In this document: positions 32,260-40,950 of the stretch, piece after piece
Layout: each line of letters starts with the position of its first letter
How positions within the stretch are numbered: the first letter of the stretch is position 1
Assembly: GCA_002394385.1 (NCBI GenBank)
Contig: DGTS01000035.1
Coordinates: 1 to 50,332 of the forward strand
Direction: 5' to 3'
DNA length: 50,332 nt
Source of the DNA: Prevotella sp. UBA4330
Lineage (GTDB): Bacteria > Bacteroidota > Bacteroidia > Bacteroidales > Bacteroidaceae
Notes under the pieces: model-generated
Told to the model about the DNA's origin: nothing
The model's input: only the letters and a program-made list of their open reading frames with translations
The model's database searches: none
Made by a program: the position numbers and the translations under genes

Positions 32260-33390
32260 TTGAGAACGTTTCCTAAACATATAAAGTTTGTTGCCGTTTT
32301 AATCTATGCGGCTTTGTTGCCTGCCTGCGTTTTGGCGAGTGACATGGCGGGTGCGAACGACTCTGTGGACGTTTCTCAGCCAAAGAAAGCGAAGACGGGC
32401 AGACGGCTGGTCGAACTCGTGAGAGAATTCAACAGAATAGATACCTCTTACATTGAGCCTCAACATTACAATTTCACCGTCATGGCTCAGAACACCACCA
32501 CTTACGAGATTTATCGTCTGGTGAGCAAGGGTGGACAGGAGATAACGTTCGCGCCAAAGCCATCGATGAAGGTGGGGCCGTATTTCGGATGGCGATGGGT
32601 GTTCCTCGGATACACCTTCGACATAAACCATCTCTCCAACAGCAACCGTAAGAAGGAGATAGACATTAGCCTTTACAGTTCGCAGATAGGCATAGACCTA
32701 TTCTATCGCAACACTGGCGACGACTATAAGATACGCTCGGTGACGTTCGGCAAAGAGACGGTTCGCCCGAAAGACCTCTCTTTCTCGGGCATCGAGGTGG
32801 GCATTAAGGGCTTCAACCTTTACTATATTTTCAACCATCACAAGTTCTCCTATCCTGCCGCATTCAGTCAGAGCACAATACAGAAGAGGAGTTGCGGCTC
32901 TCCGCTGCTCGGAATTAGTTACACCAACCACTCGCTGAAACTCGACTACGACATGCTTCACGATGCTATGGAGCATGTGTATGATGACTACGACAAGGAG
33001 AAAGTGGATTCTGGGTTGATGTTCAACCATGTAGAATATGACGATTATTCCATTTCTGGCGGATATGCATATAATTATGTCGTCACTCGAAATCTGCTCC
33101 TGGCAGCCTCTCTTTCGGTGGCGCTGGCGTATAAGAAGACAGTAGGAGAGATGCAGAGCCGCGCGTTCCACTTACGCGACTTCCGCTTCTCCAACTTTAA
33201 TGTTGATGCCATAGGGCGCTTCGGCATTGTGTATAACAATATGAAATGGTACTGCGGAGCAAGTGTCATCGTAAAGGCTTACAATTATCACAAGCCTCAG
33301 TTCTCCACGAATAACGTCTTTGGCTCGCTGAACATCTATGCGGGAATAAACTTCGGAAAGATGAAAAAGTACAGGAAATCTAAAAAATAA
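32260..33390 (+). CDS. DUF4421-type outer membrane protein, TTG start
   Basis: A 376-residue exported protein. A signal peptide (HIKFVAVLIYAALLPACVLAS) is followed by FNRIDTSYIEPQHYNFTVMAQNTTTYEIYRL, the DUF4421 opening. The remainder alternates strands (GPYFGWRWVFLGYTFD and others) and ends in IYAGINFGK, fitting a beta-barrel. The only initiator consistent with the signal peptide is TTG at 32260; an in-frame TAA (the upstream gene's own stop) lies four codons before it and the next ATG falls after the signal. Function is unknown. Confidence 0.75.
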   Translation: MRTFPKHIKFVAVLIYAALLPACVLASDMAGANDSVDVSQPKKAKTGRRLVELVREFNRIDTSYIEPQHYNFTVMAQNTTTYEIYRLVSKGGQEITFAPKPSMKVGPYFGWRWVFLGYTFDINHLSNSNRKKEIDISLYSSQIGIDLFYRNTGDDYKIRSVTFGKETVRPKDLSFSGIEVGIKGFNLYYIFNHHKFSYPAAFSQSTIQKRSCGSPLLGISYTNHSLKLDYDMLHDAMEHVYDDYDKEKVDSGLMFNHVEYDDYSISGGYAYNYVVTRNLLLAASLSVALAYKKTVGEMQSRAFHLRDFRFSNFNVDAIGRFGIVYNNMKWYCGASVIVKAYNYHKPQFSTNNVFGSLNIYAGINFGKMKKYRKSKK

Positions 33391-33401
33391 GACATACATA
33401 T

Positions 33402-34256
33402 ATGAAATACATCATTATTATTATGATGCTCATAGCATCGCTGGAGTCGGGTGCGGCAAATCGTGTCACGTACACCCAGATAGACAGTATTCTGGTTGTT
33501 AACCTGCTTGAGGAGGCGAAGAACATGTATAAGGGAGACAACCTGGTGATGCACTTTGCACGCAAGTTCACAGATATTCCTTATGTCGCCCATACGCTTG
33601 AGGTGAACGAGAAAGAGCAACTGGTGGTGAACCTCCGCGAACTCGACTGCACCACATACGTCGAGACCGTGCTGGCGCTGGCATTGACAGCAAAGGAAGG
33701 GAAAACCTCTTTCGCCGACTATTGCAACAACCTGACAAAGATAAGATATCGAGAAGGAAGACTTGTTGACTATTCCTCGCGTCTGCACTATTTCACTATG
33801 TGGATAGAGGACAATGTGGAGATGGGAATAGTAAGCGAGATTGCGAGCGACAAGGCTCTCTTCAGTGCAGAGCAAACCGTTAGTGCCACATATATGACCA
33901 CCCATAGCGACAAGTACAAGATGCTGGCTGGCGACACCGCGATGATTAGCAAGATTGCGCTGATGGAGAAACACATAAACGGCAAGAAGCACGCTTATCT
34001 GCCCATCAATAACATTCGCAACACATGGAGTCTTAAAAATGCCATTCACGACGGTGATGTAATAGCCATCGTCACAAGCAAGAAAGGACTTGAAATCTCA
34101 CATCTCGGCTTTGCCGTGTGGCGTTGGGACGGTCTGCACCTGCTGGATGCATCGTCTATACACCACAAGGTGATAGAGGAGCCTGTGACGTTGCGGAAGT
34201 ATCTTGTTGGCCGCAAGACGGCATTAGGCGTCAGGGTGTTGCGGCTTTCTCTGTAG
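33402..34256 (+). CDS. DUF1460 N-acetylmuramoyl-L-alanine amidase-like protein
   Basis: A 284-residue exported protein with a short signal (MKYIIIIMMLIASLESGAA). The DUF1460 (NlpC/P60-like fold) active site is visible: C83 in RELDCTTYVET and a histidine in EISHLGFAVW near residue 230. Members cut peptidoglycan stem peptides in the periplasm. It lies 11 bases behind DUF4421 and its 3' end overlaps the convergent zinc ribbon gene by 26 bases. Confidence 0.85.
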   Translation: MKYIIIIMMLIASLESGAANRVTYTQIDSILVVNLLEEAKNMYKGDNLVMHFARKFTDIPYVAHTLEVNEKEQLVVNLRELDCTTYVETVLALALTAKEGKTSFADYCNNLTKIRYREGRLVDYSSRLHYFTMWIEDNVEMGIVSEIASDKALFSAEQTVSATYMTTHSDKYKMLAGDTAMISKIALMEKHINGKKHAYLPINNIRNTWSLKNAIHDGDVIAIVTSKKGLEISHLGFAVWRWDGLHLLDASSIHHKVIEEPVTLRKYLVGRKTALGVRVLRLSL

Positions 34257-35574
34257 CGGGCTGCTCCTTCTTCTGTTCTTTTTTCTCTTCTGCCTTCTCT
34301 TCTCTTGTGAACTTTGACATGTTCATCTCAGAGATGAGACCGTCAGGATTTACCCTTGCCGTGATGTTATAACTATTCTTCTCGCTTGCCGACTCGCTAT
34401 GAACAACGTCCTGGTCGGCAGTAAACCTTACCGAATACTCGAACTTTCCGTCGCCTACCTCGCGCTTGGTTATGCGGTAGTCGTTCTTCAGTCGCCATAC
34501 TATTGATGATACGCCATCCTTGTAGGAGCGGTTCATATAGTCGATGACATCGCCTTTAGAGGCATTTTCCCTGCCGAGGAAGTTAGACATCACCTCTGCC
34601 ACGCTTGATGTGAGGCCACCCTCGTTCTTTGAGTTTATGCTCACGAAGAAGTTGTGGAACACGCGGCTCACCATTTGCCTGTCTTCAGGACTCAGTTCCT
34701 TAGCCTTTTGCTTGTTCAGAGCCAGTTGAGCCTCGTCGTAATGCTCGCCGGTGGCATGTTCGTCAATGTATTTCTGGTATGAAGCCTGAGTGTTCTCTTT
34801 CGAGGCAGCATCCCAGTCGAGCGAGTCGATGCGGTGTGTCAGTTCTGTCTTGTTGGGCGAGTTGGGGTTCTCTTCAAGGTATTTCAAGATTTCCTCCCTG
34901 TTTGTGCTCTTTGCCACCTTTGCCCATGCCTCATCTATCTTCTTGTACTTTTCGAGGTGAGCCATGATGCTGTCGCGGTGTGCCTTTGGTGCATCGAGGA
35001 AGTTGTCGAGATACTGCTGCAGCACCACTGGGTCATTGCTCTTCATGGCGAAGGTATATTCGTCGTTCTCTGTGCGTTCCTTGGCGTTGCTGTATGTGTA
35101 GATGAGCACTCCGCAGGCAAGCACTGCCAGAATAAACGATATGATGAGTGCGGTGAGGTTTCTTTTCTTCTTTTTGCTGTCTTCTGTTTTCACTTGTGCA
35201 GAGTCGCCTTCTTTCTTCACCTCGTTCTTTCTCTCTTCTTCCTTCCTTGTCGGGGTGGGAACAGGCGATACTGCTATCGGCTGTCGTCTTTCTTCCCTCT
35301 GCTGCTCAGGCTCTGGAGCAGCCGTCTGCTTAGTTTCTTTTTCAGTGGGCGATTCCTTGGTTGCCGTTGCAGTCTCATTGGTTTCTTCCCTGTTCGGCGT
35401 TTTGCCTTCTACTGGCTGATGACAGTTGGGGCAGAAATGCTCGTCGCGGAAAAACACTTCTCCGCATCGTGTGCATTTGTTGATGTTCCCTGCTATTTCC
35501 ACTCCGCAACTGGGGCATACTGGCGCCCTGTCGCTTACCTGGTGTCCACATTCTGGACATTTTATTATTGCCAT
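34231..35574 (-). CDS. Zinc ribbon membrane protein with TPR-like outer part
   Basis: A 447-residue protein. Two zinc ribbons open it: CPECGHQVSDRAPVCPSCG (5-23) and CTRCGEVFFRDEHFCPNC (35-52). A low-complexity Glu/Lys/Pro/Thr linker follows to about 137, then one membrane segment (ALIISFILAVLACGVLIYTY). The C-terminal part contains short helical repeats (VLQQYLDNFLDAPKAHRDSIMAHL, EEILKYLEENPNSPN) and then a beta-rich domain of about 130 residues starting MVSRVFHNFFVSINSK. The ribbons would be cytoplasmic and the rest periplasmic. Function is unknown. The tail is rich in Lys and Glu. Confidence 0.75.
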   Translation of the reverse strand: MAIIKCPECGHQVSDRAPVCPSCGVEIAGNINKCTRCGEVFFRDEHFCPNCHQPVEGKTPNREETNETATATKESPTEKETKQTAAPEPEQQREERRQPIAVSPVPTPTRKEEERKNEVKKEGDSAQVKTEDSKKKKRNLTALIISFILAVLACGVLIYTYSNAKERTENDEYTFAMKSNDPVVLQQYLDNFLDAPKAHRDSIMAHLEKYKKIDEAWAKVAKSTNREEILKYLEENPNSPNKTELTHRIDSLDWDAASKENTQASYQKYIDEHATGEHYDEAQLALNKQKAKELSPEDRQMVSRVFHNFFVSINSKNEGGLTSSVAEVMSNFLGRENASKGDVIDYMNRSYKDGVSSIVWRLKNDYRITKREVGDGKFEYSVRFTADQDVVHSESASEKNSYNITARVNPDGLISEMNMSKFTREEKAEEKKEQKKEQPATEKAATP

Positions 35575-35636
35575 TGTTATGTTAACGTTAAGTCTCTATA
35601 AATGATGTTTTTCGTTTCTTAGTCTGTCGCCTCGCG

Positions 35637-36356
35637 TCATCGGTGCCGGAATCTTATCTCCCTCATGCTGTGAAGTCCCATAAACCGGTCTTTGTCAACA
35701 TATCCGTTCACACCGTTGATGTGCCCTTTGCCTGTATATTGCCACAACACGTAGTCGCGCTCGTCGGCCAGCACAGGTTCCCTTTCAGAGTACTGTGCTA
35801 TCCATAGTTTGTAGTCGTTGAGTTCTCCCACGAGATACCTGTTGTAGAAGTTTGTATAGGTATAGACGATAGGTTTCTGTTTGTAGGCTTTCTCCACAAG
35901 ATAAAGGAACTTGAGCAGCGAGTCGCACAGTTCCTCAGGCCCCATGCCCGCATTGTTCTCCACGTCTATCATCGGTATGAGGTCTTGGTCGCCCGGGCGG
36001 CATTGCACCATGAAGTTCTCCAGTTGTTGCTGCTGTGGCGCGCGTGCCCTGTAGAAGTGATATGAGCCCACTTTAAGTCCATAGCGGTGGGCCATGTCTA
36101 TGTTCTCCTTGTATCTCTGGTCTATTCTTGTGTCGCCCTCGGTGGCTTTGATATACACGAAGGTCATCTTGCTGTTTTCTCCCACGGCCTCCCAGAATAT
36201 GTCTCCTTGATAATGGCTTATGTCTATGCCGTGGATGTGCGAGCAAGTGTCTTCACACATTACGTCATATCCATACTGTGCGTATGCCTTGGTGATGGAA
36301 AGCGTAAGGATTGTTACTACGGAAAGTAAATATGTTGTTATTGTATGCTGTTTCAT
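35637..36356 (-). CDS. Secreted GH25 lysozyme
   Basis: A 239-residue muramidase. After a signal peptide (MKQHTITTYLLSVVTILTLS and on to AYAQ) the GH25 domain begins HGIDISHYQGDIFWEAV with D45. YIKATEGDTRIDQRY and the catalytic pair PMIDVEN (D131, E133) follow, and the domain ends DYVLWQYTGKGHINGVNGYVDKDRF. It cuts the MurNAc-GlcNAc bond of peptidoglycan. ATG 36356 was chosen because the box TATCTTTG (36362-36369, minus strand) lies five bases before it; the longer frame would start inside the promoter. Confidence 0.93.
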   Translation of the reverse strand: MKQHTITTYLLSVVTILTLSITKAYAQYGYDVMCEDTCSHIHGIDISHYQGDIFWEAVGENSKMTFVYIKATEGDTRIDQRYKENIDMAHRYGLKVGSYHFYRARAPQQQQLENFMVQCRPGDQDLIPMIDVENNAGMGPEELCDSLLKFLYLVEKAYKQKPIVYTYTNFYNRYLVGELNDYKLWIAQYSEREPVLADERDYVLWQYTGKGHINGVNGYVDKDRFMGLHSMREIRFRHR

Positions 36357-36506
36357 AGGTGCAAAGATAATAGAAAAAAAACACACGACAAAATATATAG
36401 CCCCATTTTTGTTTTATTTTTAGTTGTGTATGGATAATTTACATTTCGATGGTGCGGGGCTTGTGTTGTGAGGCTAATGAGAAGTGAGCAGCAATAAACA
36501 CGGTTC

Positions 36507-36570
36507 GGTACGTGGCGTTCGGACTGGTAGTCCGAACATCATGTACTGGCAGTACGTGACGTGAGTACTG
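36507..36570 (+). repeat. 22-base palindromic repeat cluster, copy 4
   Basis: A direct unit (36507-36528), an inverted unit (36529-36550), and a direct but truncated unit (36551-36570). It is the shortest and most decayed copy, between the lysozyme gene and nhaC. Confidence 0.8.
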
Positions 36571-36584
36571 TTTTGTTTTGTGTC

Positions 36585-37913
36585 TTATTGCGCTCTGCTG
36601 TATCGTCTGGGATACCTGAAAATGATGGAAAGCGTGCCGGCAATGAATATTGCCATGGGGTAGTAGAGCCGCGGCACTATCTCTATGGGGTTAAGCGCAG
36701 CGAGTCCTGCCGCCATCAGTATCTGTGCGCCGTATGGTATCAGTCCCTGCATAGAGCATGAGAACACATCGAGAATGGATGCACTCTTGCGCGGGTCTAT
36801 GCCGAAGCGGTCGGCTATGTTCTTGGAAATGCCTCCTACGGTGAGTATGGCAACGGTATTGTTGGCTGTGCACAGATCAACCACACTTACAAGTGCTGCG
36901 ATGGAAAACTCGGCTCCACGCTTGCCGTTAATCTTCTTCGTCAATCGACTGATAATGAAGTCGATACCGCCATTCTCTTTAACAATCTCTAAAAGTCCTC
37001 CTGCCATCATCGTAATGATGATTAATTCGCCCATTCCGACAATGCCTTCGCCCATCGAACCGAACCATCCGTAGAGGTCGTATGAGCCCATGCACATTCC
37101 GATGATGCCCGTTAGGATGATGCCTATGGTTAGCACGGTCATCACGTTGACGCCAAGCACGGCCGTGACAAGGACGGCGAGATAGGGTAGCACCTTTACG
37201 ATGCTCACCTCTCCCACGTCTGTGGGTTTGCTGATGTCTGCTCCGATAAAGAAGTAGATGACAAGAATCACGATGGCGGCAGGCACCACGATGAACGAGT
37301 TTGCCTTGAACTTGTCGTTCATCTTGCATCCCTGCGTCTGTGTTGCCACGATGGTGGTGTCGGAGATGAACGAGAGGTTGTCGCCGAAGAACGAGCCTCC
37401 CACCACCACAGCCGTTATCATTGCCACGTCGGTGCCCGTCTGTTGAGCCACTCCGGCGGCGATGGGCACCAGCGCCACTATGGTTCCGACGCTTGTTCCG
37501 ATGGAAAGCGAGATGAAACATGCTGCAATGAAGAGTCCCGCCAGAATCATGTTGCCTGGCAGTATGCTGAGAGTGAGGTTGACGGTGGCGTCGATGCTGC
37601 CAATAGTTTTTGCGGAATTGGCAAAAGCCCCGGCAAGCACGAAAATCCAAAGCATCAATATCAGGTTGCCAGTGCTGGCTCCTCGGCTGAACACCTCGAT
37701 GCGGCGCTTGAGGGGAATGCCGTGAAGCACTGCGACGGCATAGATACTTGCTATCATGAACGCCACGGTGATGGGCACCTTGTAGAAGTCCATAGCCACG
37801 ATGCTTGTAACAAGATAGATGAGCACAAACACAAGGAGAGGCGACAATGCCAGCATGCCCCTCTTCTTGCTTATTCTTTTTTCTCCTTCCTGTCTGGCCT
37901 TATCGTTTTCCAT
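36585..37913 (-). CDS. nhaC: NhaC-type Na+/H+ antiporter
   Basis: A 442-residue membrane antiporter with about ten to twelve hydrophobic helices. Family-like blocks include SIGTSVGTIVALVPIAAGVA and VVGGSFFGDNLSFISDTTIVATQTQGC, the latter very characteristic of NhaC. It exchanges sodium (or malate/lactate in relatives) for protons in the inner membrane. Start choice is uncertain: ATG 37913 (MENDKARQEGEK) is used here, but MRETIINKKQDG at 37952 is possible. It is the last gene on the strand behind uxaA, separated by a repeat. Confidence 0.88.
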   Translation of the reverse strand: MENDKARQEGEKRISKKRGMLALSPLLVFVLIYLVTSIVAMDFYKVPITVAFMIASIYAVAVLHGIPLKRRIEVFSRGASTGNLILMLWIFVLAGAFANSAKTIGSIDATVNLTLSILPGNMILAGLFIAACFISLSIGTSVGTIVALVPIAAGVAQQTGTDVAMITAVVVGGSFFGDNLSFISDTTIVATQTQGCKMNDKFKANSFIVVPAAIVILVIYFFIGADISKPTDVGEVSIVKVLPYLAVLVTAVLGVNVMTVLTIGIILTGIIGMCMGSYDLYGWFGSMGEGIVGMGELIIITMMAGGLLEIVKENGGIDFIISRLTKKINGKRGAEFSIAALVSVVDLCTANNTVAILTVGGISKNIADRFGIDPRKSASILDVFSCSMQGLIPYGAQILMAAGLAALNPIEIVPRLYYPMAIFIAGTLSIIFRYPRRYSRAQ

Positions 37914-37977
37914 CGTGCCGTCCTGCTTTTTGTTAATTATTGTCTCTCGCATGCCAAACACCATCTTTCGGCATGCG

Positions 37978-38040
37978 AAAGAGCATCTTTGAGAGTGTCA
38001 AAAGGCATCTCTGAGAGTCCCAAAGATGCCCTTTGGCAAG
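37978..38040 (+). repeat. Second 22-base-period repeat between uxaA and nhaC
   Basis: Two units, 37978-37999 and 38000-38021 (shared pattern AAAGNGCATCTYTGAGAGT), and a partial third with AAAGATGCC at 38022. Its sequence is unrelated to the other 22-base family. Parts (GCATCTTT/AAAGATGC) are inverted, so it can form hairpins. Confidence 0.7.
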
Positions 38041-38056
38041 TCGTTTTATATACCTT

Positions 38057-39553
38057 TTACAGCGTCACTCCATTCTTGAAGATGGAGATTTCGCTATATC
38101 CATTCTTCTCGTTTTGTGCCTTTTCTCCGTTGGCAACGCTTATTATCTTGTCTATGAAACGTGCAAGGAGGTCTTTCATCGGCGTTCCCTCTACCAGTTC
38201 TCCTGCGTTGAAGTCAATCCAGTTGGGCTTGTTCTTCGCTAGGTTGCTGTTGGTTGAGATTTTCATTGTGGGGATGAAAGTGCCGAAAGGCGTTCCGCGT
38301 CCTGTTGTGAAGAGCACTATCTGGCAGCCAGCCGATGCAAGCGCAGTGGCGGCCACGAGGTCGTTGCCTGGTGCCGAAAGCAGGTTCAGACCGTTAGTCT
38401 GGAGTCTGTCGCCGTACTCAAGCACTCCGCTCACCTGTGCGCGTCCGCACTTTTGTGTGCATCCCAGAGCCTTGTCCTCGAGCGTGGAGATGCCTCCCGC
38501 CTTGTTGCCTGGCGACGGATTTTCTCCCACTGGCTCGCCGTGGCTTAGGAAATACTCCTTGAAGTTGTTTATGAGGCTCACCGTCTGATTGAACAGTTCT
38601 GGTGTCTTGCATCGGTTCATGAGTATTGTCTCTGCTCCGAACATCTCAGGCACCTCGGTGAGAATAGTCGTTCCGCCCTGTGCTACCAGATAGTCGGAGA
38701 ACTCGCCCACGAGCGGATTGGCTGTAATGCCGCTGAAGCCGTCGCTACCTCCACATTTCAGTCCTATGCGGAGTTTGTCGAGTGGGCACTCGGAGCGCTT
38801 GTCCTGACGTGCGATGGCATAGAGTTCGCGTAGAATCTTCATGCCTTCCTCCACTTCGTCGCCTACAACTTTCTGAGTGATAAGGAATTTTATGCGGTCT
38901 TTGTCGTAGTCGCCCAGCAGTTGTTCGAACTGGTCGGGCTGGTTGTTCTCGCATCCAAGGCTGAGCACGAGCACCGCTCCAGCATTAGGATGAAGCACTA
39001 TGTCGCGCAGCACCTTGCGGGTGTTCTCGTGGTCGCCCGATAGTTGTGAGCATCCGTAGTTGTGGTGCCATGCGTGTACGGCGTCGATTCCTTCGAGCCC
39101 TGTCTCTTTCTCGAGCAATGATGCCAAGCGTTCAGCAATGCCGTTGACGCATCCCACGGTGGGCACAATCCATATCTCGTTGCGTACGCCCACCTCTCCG
39201 TTTTTGCGGACATAGCCGTTGAAGGTGCGGTTTTCTTTGGGAATGTTGAGAGCGTCGTCAACAGGGTTATACTCATAGTTGAGTGTTCCCGCGAGATTAG
39301 TCTTCAGGTTGTTCTCGTTCACCCATTCGCCGCTCTTGAGGTCGGTCTTTGCGTGTCCGATGGGGTAGCCGTACTTGATGATGTTCTGTCCCTGCTGAGC
39401 GTCATCGATAAGAATCTTGTGACCGGCAGGAGTGTCTTGTCTCACTTCGATAGTCTTGCCGTCGATGCAGATTGTTTCTCCCTTTGTGATAGGACGGAGG
39501 CAAACAACGACCGAATCGAGCGGGTTGATTTTGATAAATGCTGATTGTTCCAT
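38057..39553 (-). CDS. uxaA: Altronate dehydratase
   Basis: A 498-residue UxaA/GarD-family enzyme. The N-terminal SAF-like part reads DSVVVCLRPITKGETICIDGKTIEVRQDTPAGHKILI, and the main domain contains GYVRKNGEVGVRNEIWIVPTVGCVN, HNYGCSQLSGDHENTRK, KCGGSDGFSGITANPLVGEFSD and GCTQKCGRAQVSGVLEYGDR with conserved cysteines that bind iron. It converts D-altronate (from galacturonate) to 2-keto-3-deoxygluconate, the substrate of the nearby KdgK. It lies 85 bases behind the LacI regulator on the same strand and probably shares its transcript. Confidence 0.93.
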   Translation of the reverse strand: MEQSAFIKINPLDSVVVCLRPITKGETICIDGKTIEVRQDTPAGHKILIDDAQQGQNIIKYGYPIGHAKTDLKSGEWVNENNLKTNLAGTLNYEYNPVDDALNIPKENRTFNGYVRKNGEVGVRNEIWIVPTVGCVNGIAERLASLLEKETGLEGIDAVHAWHHNYGCSQLSGDHENTRKVLRDIVLHPNAGAVLVLSLGCENNQPDQFEQLLGDYDKDRIKFLITQKVVGDEVEEGMKILRELYAIARQDKRSECPLDKLRIGLKCGGSDGFSGITANPLVGEFSDYLVAQGGTTILTEVPEMFGAETILMNRCKTPELFNQTVSLINNFKEYFLSHGEPVGENPSPGNKAGGISTLEDKALGCTQKCGRAQVSGVLEYGDRLQTNGLNLLSAPGNDLVAATALASAGCQIVLFTTGRGTPFGTFIPTMKISTNSNLAKNKPNWIDFNAGELVEGTPMKDLLARFIDKIISVANGEKAQNEKNGYSEISIFKNGVTL

Positions 39554-39638
39554 AGATGTCTGAGTTTTTAAGTATGTTTGTTAGTTTGTTGTTTTCTCTT
39601 TACCACTTTCGCTCAATGCTCAACGTTCAACGCAACAC

Positions 39639-40703
39639 CTACACCATTGCCCTGTGATAGAAGTCAACGTTCTCTTTCGTGAGGAGTTCGATGGGCATAT
39701 AGTTCACCGGTGCCACCGGCTGCTTCAGCACTATAGCGCGGAAGAGCGTGTCGATGCAGTTGTAGCCTTGGACATAAGCGTGCTGTGCAATGAGGAACGA
39801 TATGGAGCCTTCTCTGAGGCAATGGGCGTTCTTGCTCACCATGTCGTATCCCATTATCTGCATGTCTTTTCTGCCCTTGCGCAATAGATAGTCGCCCACG
39901 ATGTGTGCCTTGGAGCACATCGTGATTCCGTGCCTGATGCCAGGATTTGCCTCGAAGAACTTATCGAGCAGGGCGTCGTACCCCTTCTTGTCCTTGTCCA
40001 TTGGCAGTTCCAGATTGACAATCTTGATAGCGGGGTAGTGCTCGCTCATGTAGTGGCGGAATCCCACTTCTCTGTTCTCCTGCTGCTTGCTTGCCACCTT
40101 GCCGTTCTTGACAAGCCTCATCAGCATTATCTCCTTCTCCTCCTTTGCTATGAGCATCAGCATGCGTGCGGCAAAATATCCGCTCTTGAAAGAATCTTGT
40201 CCGTAGAAACTCAACGGCTCAAGATCGGGCATATATGAGTCTAATAGCACAAAGGGTATGTCTCGCTCATGCAGCAGGTCGGTGTATCTCTTTGTTGTCT
40301 CGAGGTTGCTGGGTATGACAATCACTCCGCTTGGCTCGCTCTCAAGCACGTTTGTGAAGATAGAGGAGAACGACTCGTCGTCGAATCGCGTGTAATAGTT
40401 GAACGCCACTTCAACATGGAAGTCTCGTCTTTGCTCGCAAGCCTCCCTTGCTCCTTCCTCTATCTCCTGCCAGTAGGCTTCGCTTTCGTGCTTTGGCATG
40501 ATGATGTGGAAAGTGTACGACTTGTTGTAAGCAAGTGCACTGGCATACATGTTTGGCTGATAGTTAATCTCTTCCAAAACCTTTTCCACCTTTTCTCTTG
40601 CGGCAGCCGAGACATTGGGGCGGTTGTGGATAATCCTGTCAACAGTACCCACCGAAACGCCTGCTCTTTCAGCAATGTCCTTAATCCTAATCTTTTGAGA
40701 CAT
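39639..40703 (-). CDS. LacI-family regulator of hexuronate genes
   Basis: A 354-residue repressor. The helix-turn-helix and hinge read IRIKDIAERAGVSVGTVDRIIHNRPNVSAAAREKVEKVLEEINYQPN at 5-51. The rest is a periplasmic-binding-protein-like sensor domain, with IIMPKHESEAYW in place of the usual start and GVIVIPSNLETT. The variant GTVDR instead of GTVSR is seen in Bacteroidetes members of the family. It is divergent from kdgK and upstream of uxaA, so it likely controls both; the ligand is probably a hexuronate intermediate. Operator-like dyads flank its own promoter. Confidence 0.9.
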   Translation of the reverse strand: MSQKIRIKDIAERAGVSVGTVDRIIHNRPNVSAAAREKVEKVLEEINYQPNMYASALAYNKSYTFHIIMPKHESEAYWQEIEEGAREACEQRRDFHVEVAFNYYTRFDDESFSSIFTNVLESEPSGVIVIPSNLETTKRYTDLLHERDIPFVLLDSYMPDLEPLSFYGQDSFKSGYFAARMLMLIAKEEKEIMLMRLVKNGKVASKQQENREVGFRHYMSEHYPAIKIVNLELPMDKDKKGYDALLDKFFEANPGIRHGITMCSKAHIVGDYLLRKGRKDMQIMGYDMVSKNAHCLREGSISFLIAQHAYVQGYNCIDTLFRAIVLKQPVAPVNYMPIELLTKENVDFYHRAMV

Positions 40704-40750
40704 CAGATTCTTTTTTATGCAGTTTGTTGTTAAAAACTATAGTTATACAT

Positions 40751-40827
40751 GCGCTGTTTGCGCACACAAGTGCAAAAATTTGTTGCAAAAGTACAAATAA
40801 AAAGTTAATTGTGCGAATGCACAGCGC
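40751..40827. promoter_or_regulatory. Paired operator-like sites around the LacI gene promoter
   Basis: GCGCTGTTTGCGCACA at 40751-40766 and, in opposite orientation, TGTGCGAATGCACAGCGC at 40810-40827 share GCGCTGT and CGCACA. Between them lies the minus-strand box TACTTTTG (40786-40793). The spacing, about 60 bases between centres, would allow looping and autoregulation. Confidence 0.5.
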
Positions 40828-40863
40828 TTTTTTTTGACTTTTTCTTAATTTTTTATCTATTTA

Positions 40864-40905
40864 TTTGTTTATTTCCCCTTAATACCTTAATTTTGTGCTC
40901 GCAAA
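40864..40905 (+). promoter_or_regulatory. kdgK promoter with overlapping dyad
   Basis: TTTG at 40864-40867, 20 bases, then TAATTTTG at 40888-40895. The semi-palindrome TTTGTGCTCGCAAA (40892-40905) covers the end of the box and the start site, a typical repressor position. The leader is about 50 bases. Confidence 0.7.
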
Positions 40906-40950
40906 CAAATATTAAATACAATCTACAAACAAAATCAAAACAAAACAATT

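Noticed and set aside
37443..38588. 381-codon plus-strand frame across nhaC, the repeat and uxaA
   Set aside because: It runs antisense through two conserved genes and the repeat between them, and its composition is that of a reverse-strand artefact.
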